Below are positions 42,524 through 53,373 of a stretch of DNA of 64,000 nucleotides, one piece after another. How positions within the stretch are numbered: the stretch's first letter is position 1; the number at the start of each line of letters is the position of its first letter. The DNA comes from Rebecca billardiae RCC1528 (lineage: Eukaryota; Haptophyta): assembly GCA_965240325.2 (NCBI GenBank), contig OZ251244.1:558001-622000 (forward strand). Direction: 5' to 3'. Under the pieces are notes generated by a model. The model saw only the letters and a list, made by a program, of their open reading frames with translations. It made no database searches and was not told the origin of the DNA. Both the position numbers and the translations under genes were made by a program.

Positions 42524-43567
42524 ATGGCCGGCCACGTGCTCGTCATGTGCGCGGGGCTGCTCGCGCCGAGGGCACTAATACGCGCACCCTCTGCTCCTCA
42601 TGCCTGGCCGCGCATGCTCGCGGCCGATCAGTCGCCCGTCCGGGGCGAGCGCGGTGGCGGCGTGCGCGATGCGTTCGCCAGCTCGGTCGAGTCGGTCATG
42701 CGGACGGCGATCGGCGCGCAGGTGCAGGCGCTGGAGCTCGAGCTGCAGCAGAGTGCGCAGCGCATCCAGGAGCTCGAATCCACCAACCAGCAGCTCCAGT
42801 CCGAGATCGAATCCCTTGTCGGCGAGCTCAAAGAGGCGAGCGGCGCGCAGCAGCAGGCCGCGGCGGCCATGCAGGCGATGACGGCACACGTGTCGCGGCT
42901 GGAGGGCGCGCTGGTCCAAGCGAGGCGCGAGGCGGCGGCGTCGTCGGCACGCTCGAGAGAACAAGTCGCGCGCGTGTCGCAGGTACTCCGCGAGCGCTCC
43001 TCCGAGCTCCAGGCCGAGCTGCGCCAGACAGCCGAGATCCTGGAGTCTGAGTCGGCGCGCCGCGCGCGGGCGGAGGCTGCGCTCATGCAGGTGGCGGGCG
43101 TCCAGCCCGGCGCGCGGCCATCGGCACGGGTGACGCAGGCCGAGCAGGCGGCGCAGGCGGCGCAGGCCGCGCAGGCGGCCGCAGCACGGGCGGCCGCGGC
43201 GAGGGGCCAGCCGAGCCAGTGGCCGCCCAGCGCGCGCGCGCAGCCTAGCCCAACCCCAGCTGGCCCAGGCCAAGCGCGGCCGGAGCCGGCGCGGGGCCCG
43301 GCCGGCGGCCCAAGCCCAAGCCAGCAGGCGCGGCGCGCGCGGCTGCGGCAGGCGTTCGAGCGGTTCGACCGGGACTCGGACGGCGTGCTCGACGTGCCCG
43401 AGATCATGCAGCTCTTCCGCACGCTCGGGTACGCCGTGAGCGAGGTGGACGCACGCGCCCTCATGAACATGTTCGGCCGGGAGGCGCCGGCCGACGGGCG
43501 GCCGGGCGCGCGCGCCGTCGGCTTGGACGAGTTCGAGAAGATGATCCAGCAGCTGCAGCGGCAGTAG
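42524..43567 (+). CDS. coiled-coil protein with carboxy-terminal EF-hand
   Basis: 347 aa, one exon, starting MAGHVLVMCAGLLAPRALIR. Residues about 50-180 form a long coiled coil (LELELQQSAQRIQELESTNQ, LQSEIESLVGELKEAS, LRERSSELQAELRQTAEILE). A Pro/Ala/Gln-rich linker follows. The carboxy end has one good EF-hand, FDRDSDGVLDVPEIMQLF (loop DRDSDGVLDVPE), and a second helix-loop-helix with a poor loop (FGREAPADGRPGARAVGLDE). It resembles calcium-regulated cytoskeletal or trafficking adaptors only in architecture. The amino end could be a targeting sequence. Function unknown. Confidence 0.65.
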   Translation: MAGHVLVMCAGLLAPRALIRAPSAPHAWPRMLAADQSPVRGERGGGVRDAFASSVESVMRTAIGAQVQALELELQQSAQRIQELESTNQQLQSEIESLVGELKEASGAQQQAAAAMQAMTAHVSRLEGALVQARREAAASSARSREQVARVSQVLRERSSELQAELRQTAEILESESARRARAEAALMQVAGVQPGARPSARVTQAEQAAQAAQAAQAAAARAAAARGQPSQWPPSARAQPSPTPAGPGQARPEPARGPAGGPSPSQQARRARLRQAFERFDRDSDGVLDVPEIMQLFRTLGYAVSEVDARALMNMFGREAPADGRPGARAVGLDEFEKMIQQLQRQ

Positions 43568-44970
43568 CATCTGGTAGCGGCGTGCAGCGCGGCATCGTCG
43601 GCGACTGTACTCTGCGCCCTCGCCTGCGCATCAGCGCACAGCCGCCATGACGGCTCGCTCGCCACCTGCCCCACCGCCGTCGGCATCGTCCCAGCACTCC
43701 CGCGACGATTTGTCCCAGCAGACCCAGGGGCAGGGCCAGGTCGCGACGACGCGATCGCGGGCAGTACTACCCCGTCGCGCAGTGCCAGAAGTGACGATGG
43801 GCACGCGCTGCCGCTCCGGCGCGGTCATACTCATAGAGTATGACCGACGGCGACAGACGACAGACTCTGCTCACTCAGTTACTCAGACTGGCACTTGTCA
43901 TAATCACAGTCACCGACACCGGCCACACCGGCCACCGGGTGCGGCTCCCTCTGGCAGACGACACCCGCGGTCTCGACTCACTCGAGTCTCGGGCCACGGG
44001 CAGTCGGGGCTTAGGCGAGGCCCGGTCGCGGCGTCAGTACGGTCCGGGACCGAGGGCGAGTGCGCTGCTAGCGGCTGCTACGCCACTGACCGCACTGTAC
44101 CGTACTTGCCGTCCACGGTCCGCCGTAGCATTATATCACGTCAGGGCACTGTGACTGCGGAGTCAATCAGTGTATAGCCACGGTACTTGTACTACGGTGT
44201 CGCCTTAACTCAGCTGCTGCGCCGCCGTGCCGCTCCGAGCTGCATCGTCACTGTACGACGATTACTGACTGCTTACTTAAGCCGTGCTGATGCTGACCGG
44301 ATCGGCCAGTAGTAGCTAGCCGCATCAGACCCGCGAGTGAATCCGCCGCGGCCGCGCGCGGCCGAATCTGCTGACGACTGCATGACGACTGATCGGATCG
44401 GATAGTCATTAGTCTGCGCTGATGATACCATTAGGTTCACGGCCCAGCGATCGTCGGAGTTATCGTCATCAGTCGGACCGTCGGCGTCGACCTGCGCCCG
44501 GCGCGTGGCCGCGCGGGTCCGCGGCGCGGGCCTGGCGCGGTCCGCCCGGGGCTGACCGGGACTACTGTCTACTCCGCGCGTCCGAGCGCGGATGATACTG
44601 ACTACGATGACGCGCCGATTAGATGATCGATATGATATATCGCGAGTGCAGCATCAGCCGCCGCTGCGCAGCACTGAGACAGCACTGCAGTGCTGCTGCA
44701 CGCGCGGCGCGGCCGCACTAGCTCCGTCAGGCGTCTCCGCGGCAGGCGGCGGCAGCCGATCACGATGGGCCCGATGGCGTGAACGCGGGCCGGTGTAACG
44801 GTGAACGGCCGCGTGACTGGCGACGGCAGCACCGAGCGCAGAAGAACGGGCTGGCTGCGCGCCGCCATCGTGGGGCGCATCGAAGTCGAGTCGTCATCGT
44901 CGCCGTACTGATCGCAGCAGCCGCTACAAGCGCGTGCTGCCTCGCTCGTCCTCATCGACTAAGGATCGAG
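43568..44970. other. 1.4-kb spacer
   Basis: Mixed-composition sequence with many short palindromic words. I see no protein or RNA gene. The plus strand from 44934 onwards is antisense to the receptor-like gene. Confidence 0.5.
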
Positions 44971-47900
44971 TCACCGCGGCGGCGAGCGCGCAGGCTGCGC
45001 CTGATGGGCCGCGTCCGCGGCACCAAGCCCAAGGGCCCCGTGCTCTCGATGCTCATCGTCGACGACGGCGGCGCCGGCGCCCGACGAGCAGGCTCGAGAC
45101 AGCGGCGACGGCGGCGCGCGCGCGCCCGTCAGGATCGTCGGCCGCGGCGGCGTGCCCGCGATACTGCTCGAGGTCGGCGACTGCGGGGTCGTCGTCTCCA
45201 CGCGCGGCTGCGCGGGGCGCGCGCATTGCCGCTGCCGCCCCGGGCTGCCCGACCCGCCCGCGCCGGTCGAGTCTGGCCGCGGCTGCGGGTGAGGCACCAC
45301 CAGCGAGGACGAGCCTCGCTTCATGAGCGGCAGCACCGACGCGGACGACTTGGCGCGCTTCATCCGCTCGAGCGCCGAGTGGAACGCGCGCGCCGGCGAC
45401 TTTGGCGGCTCGAGCCCGTGCGAGGACGACGAGGCGTGCGAGGCGTGTGACGTGCGCACGCGACTGGCGGGTTGCCTCGCATCCTCGTCGGCCGCGCCGC
45501 CGTCGGCGGCTGCGAACGCCGCCGCGCGCGGCCGGAGCGGCGAGGTGAAGAAGCCAGACGACCGAGTGGGCTGCGGCGAGCGCAGCCCAGCCTCGCGCGC
45601 GGTGGCGTCGGCCGCCGAGTCCGCGCGTGACAGCCGGCTCGGCTGCGAGTGCAAGTTGGCAGTGGACGCGGCGCGGCGCATCATCTTCAACGGAGAGGGC
45701 ATCGGCCACGCCGGCGCGACGCCGAGCTCGTCGTTCGATGCTGCCTGCGAGGCGAGGAGGTTGGGGCGGCCGCCCGAGCCGGTCGAGCGGTGCAGGATGC
45801 CGCGGCGCGAGTCGCGCGCGCTGCGCTCAGCCCCGCGCCTGACAACCGCCGGCGACGTCGACAGGATGGCAGCAATCTCATCAGCACCATACATGTGCCG
45901 AAACTCGGCGGTGTTGGCGGCGGAGCGGCAGCCGCCGCGCGCGCTCGGCACGGGCGAGTTGGCGAACTCGTCCTCCGCCTCGGTGGACAGCCCCTCGGTG
46001 GACAGCCCCTCCTCGGAGCGCATCGAGTCGGCGGCGGCCGCGGGCAGGCGCAGCGGCGACGAGCTCACACTGCTCGGTCGATCCGCCGCACCCACTGGCG
46101 GCTCCTCCGCTGCCGCCCCGAGTTCTGGGCTGGCGGCTGCGCCGAGCTCCGGAGGGCCCGCCGCGGCGGCGGCCGGGTGGGAGGGGCGGAAGCCGGCGGA
46201 TTGCGGCGAGTGGCACGCGGCGGAGTAGCGCGCCTGCACAGACTCGACACTCGACAGCGCCGGCGAGACCGCCGAGACCTCGCACGGCTCCGGACGCGTC
46301 GCCGGCAGGCTGTGGCTGCGGTCGCCCGAGCGCGCGCGGACGGCGGTGCCGCCTGCGAGCTCCGGCGCGGGGCGTGAGCTCACAGTGACGCCGCCCAGCG
46401 ACGGCAGCGCGAGCCGGTCGAGCGAGGCCTCGGCGCGGTCGTCCTGCGACGCCGCCCCCGCCGAGTCGTGCGACGTCCGTCCCTCCTCGCCCGCACCGAC
46501 CGGCGCGCCCGCCGCCGCCCCCTGCAGAGGCCGGTCCGGCACGTCTGGCGTTAAGACGCCCTCGCTCAGTATTGGCGAGTGCTTGCGCGCGCCGAGGGCG
46601 ATGGGCTCGGAGCGGCGGCGGAGGTCGACGGACTGCATCATCTCGGCGACGGCGCGGTTCCCCTCCGCCACCGCGCCGCTCGCATCCAAGTGCCGCTTGC
46701 TGTACCGCCTGCTCACCGGCGAGCCGCCAGCCCAGCTGGACGTGGCCAGCGCCGTCTGAAACGCGGCGCGCACGAGCTCGTTGAAGGTGTCAAAGGAGTC
46801 CTCCTCGTCCTCCTCTGCGTCCTCGTCCTCGTCCGAGGCCTCGCCGACCTCCTCCACGCCGTCCTTATCCACCGTCACCGTCACCACCGGCAGCTGCGCC
46901 GGCGGCGAGCCCGCCGCCGCCGCGCCCCGCTGCCGCGTCCCGCCGACCGAGCCGTCGTGTGACGACGACCGACTCCGCTCGCCGCACGATCGGGTCGACG
47001 TGCAGCGGCCGAGCGTGGACGTGGACGTGTTGCGCGCGAACGAGCTGGCGGTGGACTGCGCCGTGTTGGTCCGCGGGATCGAGCTGCCGCCCGACGAGAT
47101 CCGCGGCAGCGCGAAGCCGCCGCTGCTCGCCGAGTAAGACGCGCGCCTGCTCGCGCGGTCCTTGAGTAAAAAGCGGGTACGGATCAGCTCGAAGATCATC
47201 TCGCGGTCCGCGTCGACCGAGGCCTTGGCCGTGCGCGCGTCGAACGAGTTGAACGCGCGCGCGACGCGCGCCGGGTCGCGCCGCATCGCGCGGAAGCAGT
47301 CGTGCCGCTCCTCCGGCGCCATCGCGATGTGAAACGGCACGGGCGGCTTGGCCGTTACGCAATGTGCCACCTCGTACAGGCACCACACGCGCGTGAGGCA
47401 GAGCGGCGCGTCCCAGGGGTCCAGGACCATCACCACCTGCCTCACCTGCTTGATGATGCGCGCGATCTGGTACACGTCGGAGGTCACCTCGTGCTGCCGG
47501 ATCGAGAAGACGTCCTGCGCGCGCGCACACACAGCCAACCAGCCGACGGCCGCGCAGGGAAGAACACACATCGTCAAGCAGCAGTCCATCAGCATGTGCA
47601 CATATCAACATCAGCCCGCGCACAGAGAGAGCAGAGGGGAAGTCGCGCGTGCGCGCGGCACGCGTCGCACGCGCGCAGGGGGTCGGCTCGCGCGCGCGCG
47701 CACCAGCCAGATGTACGTCTGCTCCGGGTTGATCGAGTGCAGCTGCAGGTGCGCGTCGACCGCGTCGAGAAGCTTGAGGAACGAGCACGCCTGCGCGTGG
47801 CAGACAAACAGATTCGCCGGCGCAACGACACTGTGGCCGTCCGCCGTGCTCGCGTCGCGGCAGCGCTCGCAGATGGACTCGCCGCGATGCGTCGTGAGGT

Positions 47901-49557
47901 CGCGCACCTTGCGCGCGACCAGGCTCGTCGGGTCCGTCGGCGAGAGCCCCTGCGCCGCCGCGAACCCGCGCAGGAAGCGCAGCGAGACGCCAAGCAGCAG
48001 GTGCTCAGAAGTCGCGCCGCCCGCGCCGCCGCCGCGCGGCGAGTCGAGCCCGCCGCCGAGCGACCACGCGCTGCTGCCCGCCTCGAGCGTGGGCTTGCGG
48101 CTCCTCGAGTGGCTGGGCGTGCGCACCCACGGCGACGTCCTCGCGATCAGCAGCTCGTACGCCAGCCGCAGCGGGCCCCGCGCCAGCGCCACGCCCACTG
48201 GGTCAAACGCGGTGATCAGCACATAGCTCAGGAGCTGGCCGCTCAGGTGGGCGGCAAAGGAGACGGCGAAGAGGCGCTCGGGCGCGGTGCGGCCCCACGC
48301 GCGCACGAGCACGTGGAGCAGGCCCTCCGCCGTGCACAGCGTCAGCGCGTACCCGCACTCGCGCAGCAGCCGCGCCGCGATCGTCGCCGGCATCGCGCGC
48401 GCGGCCGTACTCACATTACTCGTGACGACGATGCCGCCGACGGCGAGCGCGGCGGAAAACGCGCTCTGCAGCGCGAGCTTGGCGATCCGGAGCTCGTTCA
48501 GGCCGAGGTGCACGCACCCGACGCCCGCCAGCAGCGTCGCGGGCGCGAGCACCGCCGCCGCGCCCAGCGCCAGCCGCCGCAGCCACGCCGTCGCGAGCTG
48601 CGCATCCGTCGCGAGCGTGAGGCCGGACTGTGAGACGGCGCGCGTGAGGTGCGCTAGGAACAGCAGGTAGGTCGCGCCGGAGGCGAGGGGGTAGAGCGAG
48701 AGCGCGAGCGCGTCCACCTCGGTCGGGAGCACGCCCGTCGAGCCGTGCGGCCCCGCGAGCCAGTGCGCCACGCGGAACGCGCACAGCGCAAGCTCGCCGC
48801 CGAGCAGCAGCTGCGCGAGCGTTGGTCGCACGCCGCCGTCGACTCGGAGAAACGCGTGCAGCCGCGTCGCGGCGAGCTCGATCACGGCGAGGGCGTGGAG
48901 CGCGAGCGCGGCGCGGTAGACCCACCACCACGCCGAGCGCCACATCTGCTCGAAGCTGTACCGCGCGCGCCGCGCACCCCGCCCGTGCCCGCCGGCATCT
49001 GCGGCCGCGCGCTCACCGTGCGCGCCCTGAAGGTTCTCGCCGAGGCGCACGCGGATGGCCGCGCCATCGCCAAGCGCGCGGAGCAGCGGCACCGCGGCGA
49101 GCTGCGAAATGTCCGCGGCCGCCACTCCATGCAGCTCCCGCGTGTCCCCAACGAACCAGCCGTTCGCACCGCCGCCCGGCACGCCGTCAAGCTCGGCGAC
49201 GACTGGGTCGATGACGAGCAGCGCACGCGCCCCGAGCGCCTCGCGCGCGTAGCGCGCGAGCGCCTCGAACGAGCACTCCGCGCTGAACGCGTCGACCGCT
49301 TCGTACAAGACGATTTGGCCCGCGTGCTCGCGCGCCTCTCGTCTGCGTCCGCCGCGCGCACGCGCGCATGCGTCCGGCTCGAGCCGCACGAGCTCAGCCT
49401 CGTGAGGCTCGAGCGGCGCGCGCGCAAACGCCGGCTGCACAGCGGCCAGGACGAGGCCACGCAGGTCGGCGGGGCCGTCCGCCACGACCACGTGCGCCGC
49501 GTCGCAGGCTCGCACGTGCACCGCCACCGCGGCCACCGCTAGCGCGAACCGGCACAT
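44971..49557 (-). CDS. candidate receptor: signal peptide, PA-like ectodomain, ~7 TM, TIR-like domain
   Basis: Exon 1 is 49557-47704 and exon 2 is 47514-44971. The 189-nt intron (GTGCGC...GCAG) contains an in-frame stop and joins QTYIWL to DVFSIRQHE; the product is 1465 aa. The start at 49557 gives a signal peptide (MCRFALAVAAVAVHV); an ATG at 49659 is less likely. Residues about 80-175 resemble a protease-associated domain (GQIVLYEAVDAFSAECSFEA, GARALLVID, VPLLRALGDGAAIRVRL). Seven hydrophobic segments lie at about 210-455. Residues about 585-750 are TIR-like: LFVCHAQACSFLKLLDA, VVMVLDPWDAPL and TRVWCLYEVAHC, with the W-C-x-x-E Glu at about 666. A Ser-rich tail of about 700 residues follows. 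The last ~35 residues may be mis-framed. Confidence 0.7.
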
Positions 49558-50139
49558 TGCCTGCCCACCCTGGCCGCGGATGACGACGTTGCGTCGTGGT
49601 TCCTCGTGGTTTCGTTGCTGGGTTCCCTCTGCCGAGCCTGTTTCGTCGGCGCTCGCCAATATATTATTATCGTCGCCTTTGAACCGCTTGACGAGCTCGG
49701 GTAATTACCTGAGAAGACCTCGCCGATGCATATACCGTCTACAAGACAGATGTACGAGAAAGTATCCGACATACTGAAGTTTGAGACAAATCGTAGTCGC
49801 CGATGGGAGCCGGGTCGTAGATTACCAAAGAGGAGGAGGACGGTTTTAGTACGACGCCAACGAGTTAACGTGCCGCCGGCGGAAGAACTTTCTCCACCTA
49901 CTACACCGGAGTACCCGCAAGTAGTAGTCTGATGGATTGAACCCCCTTGGATGAACATCGCGAAAATCAAGGTTGGCGGGGCGAAAGACGACGACGACGG
50001 TTCATTCGCCGTTCTGCCTCTCAGCGAGGAATCGCGAGGAATCCAAGCTGCAAGAGGACGTTGATTATTGAGCCTGGTGCACTCAGCACTGCTGCCATGC
50101 GGCCGTGTGCAGCTCGCATCCTCGCATGAACGCCCTGTA
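49558..50139. other. spacer
   Basis: 5' flank of the receptor-like gene, with lower GC and a short AT-rich patch near 49662. No gene was recognised. Confidence 0.45.
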
Positions 50140-50882
50140 GATGCGTCACACCAAGGGCCGTAAGGGCACTCAACCCCCAGTGCGGAGGTTGGGGGGGGTC
50201 TGTTGAGTGTTGTGCTCGCATCCGCGAGTGGCCTGCCAGCCGAAGACGTGGGAGGCGAGGGTGCGGGCATGACGGGGCGCCGCGGCGCGCGGCGCGCGGC
50301 GGGCGAGGCGGACAGTGCTGATGGCGAGGCGGAGGTGGGGGCGAGCGGCCCCGCGGCGAGCGCGGCGGCGACTGCGCACGTGGGCGGCGAGCGCAGGCTC
50401 GGCTGAGGCCACGACGCGCGACTTGAGTCGAGCGGCCGACCGCCGGGAACGGAAGTGAGTCAGGCGGACATGGCCGAGGTTACTGTCGAGGCGCAGCGCG
50501 CGCGCCGCCGGCTGCGCGCTGCCTGGCGCAGCGCACGCCCACGCTTGCCCCTGCGTGCCCGGTGCAGGCAGCCCGAGCGCTCCGTTTGCTGCTGGCGCGC
50601 ACGGCACGAGTGAGCTCGCGCGCCGCGTTGGCAACGGCCGATTGCACGGGCCGAGAGGCGAAAGAGGCGAGCCTCGCGGACTCACGCGGGTGCCAGGAGA
50701 GCCTCGACCCGCGCCGCTCAGCGGCGAGCCGTCCGGGTTCGGCATCGCCGCCCGTGGCGAGAGGGAGAACCGAAGCACGCCGGGCGGCGGACGCAGGCCA
50801 CAGAGACAAACAGACCCCCCCCAACCTCCGAGCCTTTCGCACTGGGGGTTGAGTGCCCTTACGGCCCTTGGTCACACTCACC
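50140..50882. mobile_element. terminal-inverted-repeat element (~740 bp)
   Basis: The left end (about 50142-50204) and right end (about 50809-50877) are inverted copies sharing CCAAGGGCCGTAAGGGCACT, CAACCCCCAGTGCG and GGAGGTTGGGGGGGTCTGTT. The right copy has an extra 8-10 nt between the last two blocks. The core is GC-rich, with open frames on both strands but no transposase. It is probably a non-autonomous DNA transposon unrelated to the 6.3-kb element. Confidence 0.7.
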
Positions 50883-52068
50883 AATGAGGTGGTTCGGATG
50901 ATGGCTAGCCCGCTAGGAAGTGTCGGCGCAGTCGCCGGCCCGCGGGGCCAGCCGGGGAGCCGGGGCGCCGTCCGGTGTATCCTGATCGGTTCTCCGCGAG
51001 GCGGCCGTGCTCGCAGCTCGGTCGGCTGTGCCTGTCGGAGTATGGCAGAGCAATATCTATATGTATACCGCCTGAATAACTGAGTGATTGGCTACTAGTA
51101 GTAGTGAGCAAACTCTGCACATGCGCCGCCGTGAATACTGAATAAATAATAATAAGTATTAAGTCGCCAGCCGCGCCAGGGCCGCATTCTGGCGGCGCCA
51201 CGCCGCCCGGACCGCGGCCTGCATCACTGTTGCATGTCTCTCGGCAGCGCGCCGCCGGCGCAGGCGGCTGCTGCCGCTGATGACGGCCTGTATTATTATT
51301 ATTGAGTGTATCATATATATATAGATATATATATATATATATATATAGATAGATAGATAGATAGATAGGCTGTACTCTGGTTTCGGCGCGGACCGCCCTG
51401 GCTCGTCCGGCGTAGTCTAGGGCCGAGTCAGTTACACTCGTCGGTACTGGTCGTACGGCGCCGCCTATTACGGAATCAGTATCAGTTATTCACAGCTCGG
51501 GCAGCACGGATCTGTAATAGTGAGATCTGAGATAGCAGTCGTGCGGCCCTGTATCATTATAAATAAATTATATATAATAATATTATAAATAATTCATCAG
51601 ACGATACTGCCAGCTAGGGCAGCCAATGATCACTGACTAACTGGGTGGCAGCACTGTATGAGTGAACGCCTGACCGCTCCGCGGCTCCGCCTCCGGCCTC
51701 CCGCCCGCTCCGCCGGTTCCGGGGAAGTCCTACTGAGCCACTGGCGGGCGGACAGCGCCAATCAAATCGAGTCCGAATGCCGACGCGACTCCGGACTGTC
51801 CGCGACACCCAGTGCCACGAGGATGATGGATGCTTCATGGTGATGAATGTAATTTGTCTGGTGGCCTCCGGTGACAGGGCTCCGAGCTTGTCTGAGTTTG
51901 TGCTTGACGGGAGGTGGTCGGGCCGGACTTGACTGCCCGTTGAGTCGCTGCGGAGTGCCGGCTGGGAACGCCGGGCCGAGCGCTGCAGGGCGTCCGCACG
52001 CCGCCGTCCGAATCTGCCCGCGTCGCCACGTGAGCGTGCCCACGCGTCGTGAGCGCGCGGCGGCCCAT
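50883..52068. other. spacer with (TA)n/(GATA)n microsatellite
   Basis: The microsatellite at about 51312-51369 passes from (TA)n to (GATA)n. A second AT-rich stretch lies at 51555-51600. The last 450 bp are 3' of the KDEL-receptor gene. No gene was seen. Confidence 0.6.
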
Positions 52069-53011
52069 TCATACCGGCAGCGTGATCTGCACCGGCTGGT
52101 AGATGTTCGCGCGCTTGGACTTGACGTAGTTCCAGAAGAAGTCGAGGTACAGGATGGTCTGCACGGCGCCCGCGATCCACACGATCGGCTGCCAGTACTC
52201 GGGCTCTGTCATGTACCTGCACCGGGCGGGTCGGGCGCGTGCAAGGCGGCGCATGCCGGGCAGCACGGCGCGCGCCGATCAGCAGGCGCGAGCGCGCCAC
52301 GCCGCACCGCGCACCGCCGCCGGGCGGAGCCAGCGGCGTGGCCGGCACTGCTGCCTCAGCCCCGCCCGCCACCGCGAGCCCCAGTCCCCGCGGGCACGCG
52401 TGCCCCAGATCTCCGCGCGCGCCCCCTTCCGCTCCGCGCGTGCCGCCGGATCCGCGCGCGCGCCCTCCTCTCCGCGCGCGCGCGCACCGGTAGACCCAGT
52501 TGAACAGGTAGAAGACGCGATACAGGCCGAGCGTGAAGATGTAGTGCGACGTGAGGTTCTCGACCTCGCCGTGCTTCTGCACCATGTGCAGCTGCGGCAG
52601 GATGGCCACCGCCTCGAGGTAGATCGAGAACGCCCACGACATCTCGAACGGCGAGGTGGAGTCCTGGTTGATCACGATGCCGAGCAGCGCGCAAGGCAGC
52701 ACCAGCCAGTGGTACGGGAACGAGTCGAGCTCCGGGTTGTACGTCGAGCGCTGCGGCGTGCCGTACCGCATGATGTACACGATCAGGACGGAAAGCACGA
52801 CGAAGATCACCTTCATCACCGAGTTGTATATGCTCAGCGTGTTCCAGAAGATGTCCACGTATCGCGCGCAGAACACCAGAACATAGAGCTCTTGCGTCTT
52901 GAGCGAGATGCCAGCGACCGACTTGGCCGAGTGGATCTTGAAGAGGAGCACGAAGAAGGAGAGCATGTGCGAGATGTCGCCCAGCAGGCGGAGCGCGTTG
53001 AGGAAGCCCAT
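52069..53011 (-). CDS. ERD2: ER lumen protein-retaining (KDEL) receptor
   Basis: Exon 1 is 53011-52488 and exon 2 is 52216-52069. The 271-nt intron (GTGCGC...GCAG) restores NWVYRYMTEPEYWQP; the product is 223 aa, close to the family's ~212. Seven-helix landmarks are present: GDISHMLSFFVLLFKI, SVAGISLKTQELYVLVF, RYVDIF, STYNPELDSF, FEMSWAFSIYLEAVAILPQL, LTSHYIFTLGLYRVFYLFNW and LYLDFFWNYV. It recognises HDEL/KDEL tails in the Golgi and returns escaped ER proteins through COPI vesicles. It is head to head with the GT25-like gene, 362 bp apart. Confidence 0.96.
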
Positions 53012-53373
53012 CGCGGCTCAGGCACCCGGTCGCACTCGCGAGAGCTCCGGCGCTTGCGGCGCGCCGACGCGGCGGTTGACGATGGCGGCGGCCTCGAGCC
53101 CTCGATCTTTTCTCCTATCTCAGGGGCTTTTATTTTTGCGCGCGCGATCTCGCGGCCGCGTTCCGCGAGCAAGCTTGCGGCGCGGCGCGGCACCCATGCA
53201 TCAAAGGCCAATCGCGGGACGACATCTTGATCACCGGCGCCCCCATCGCGCCGATGGACGCAATGGGCGCAGCCGGCGCTCATGCGCAGCGGGCCGAGGG
53301 CACGCGAGTGGGCGCGCACCTGGCGCGCCGGCGCGCGCGCCGCCACACGGGCCGCGCGGCTCAGCCGGCAGCC

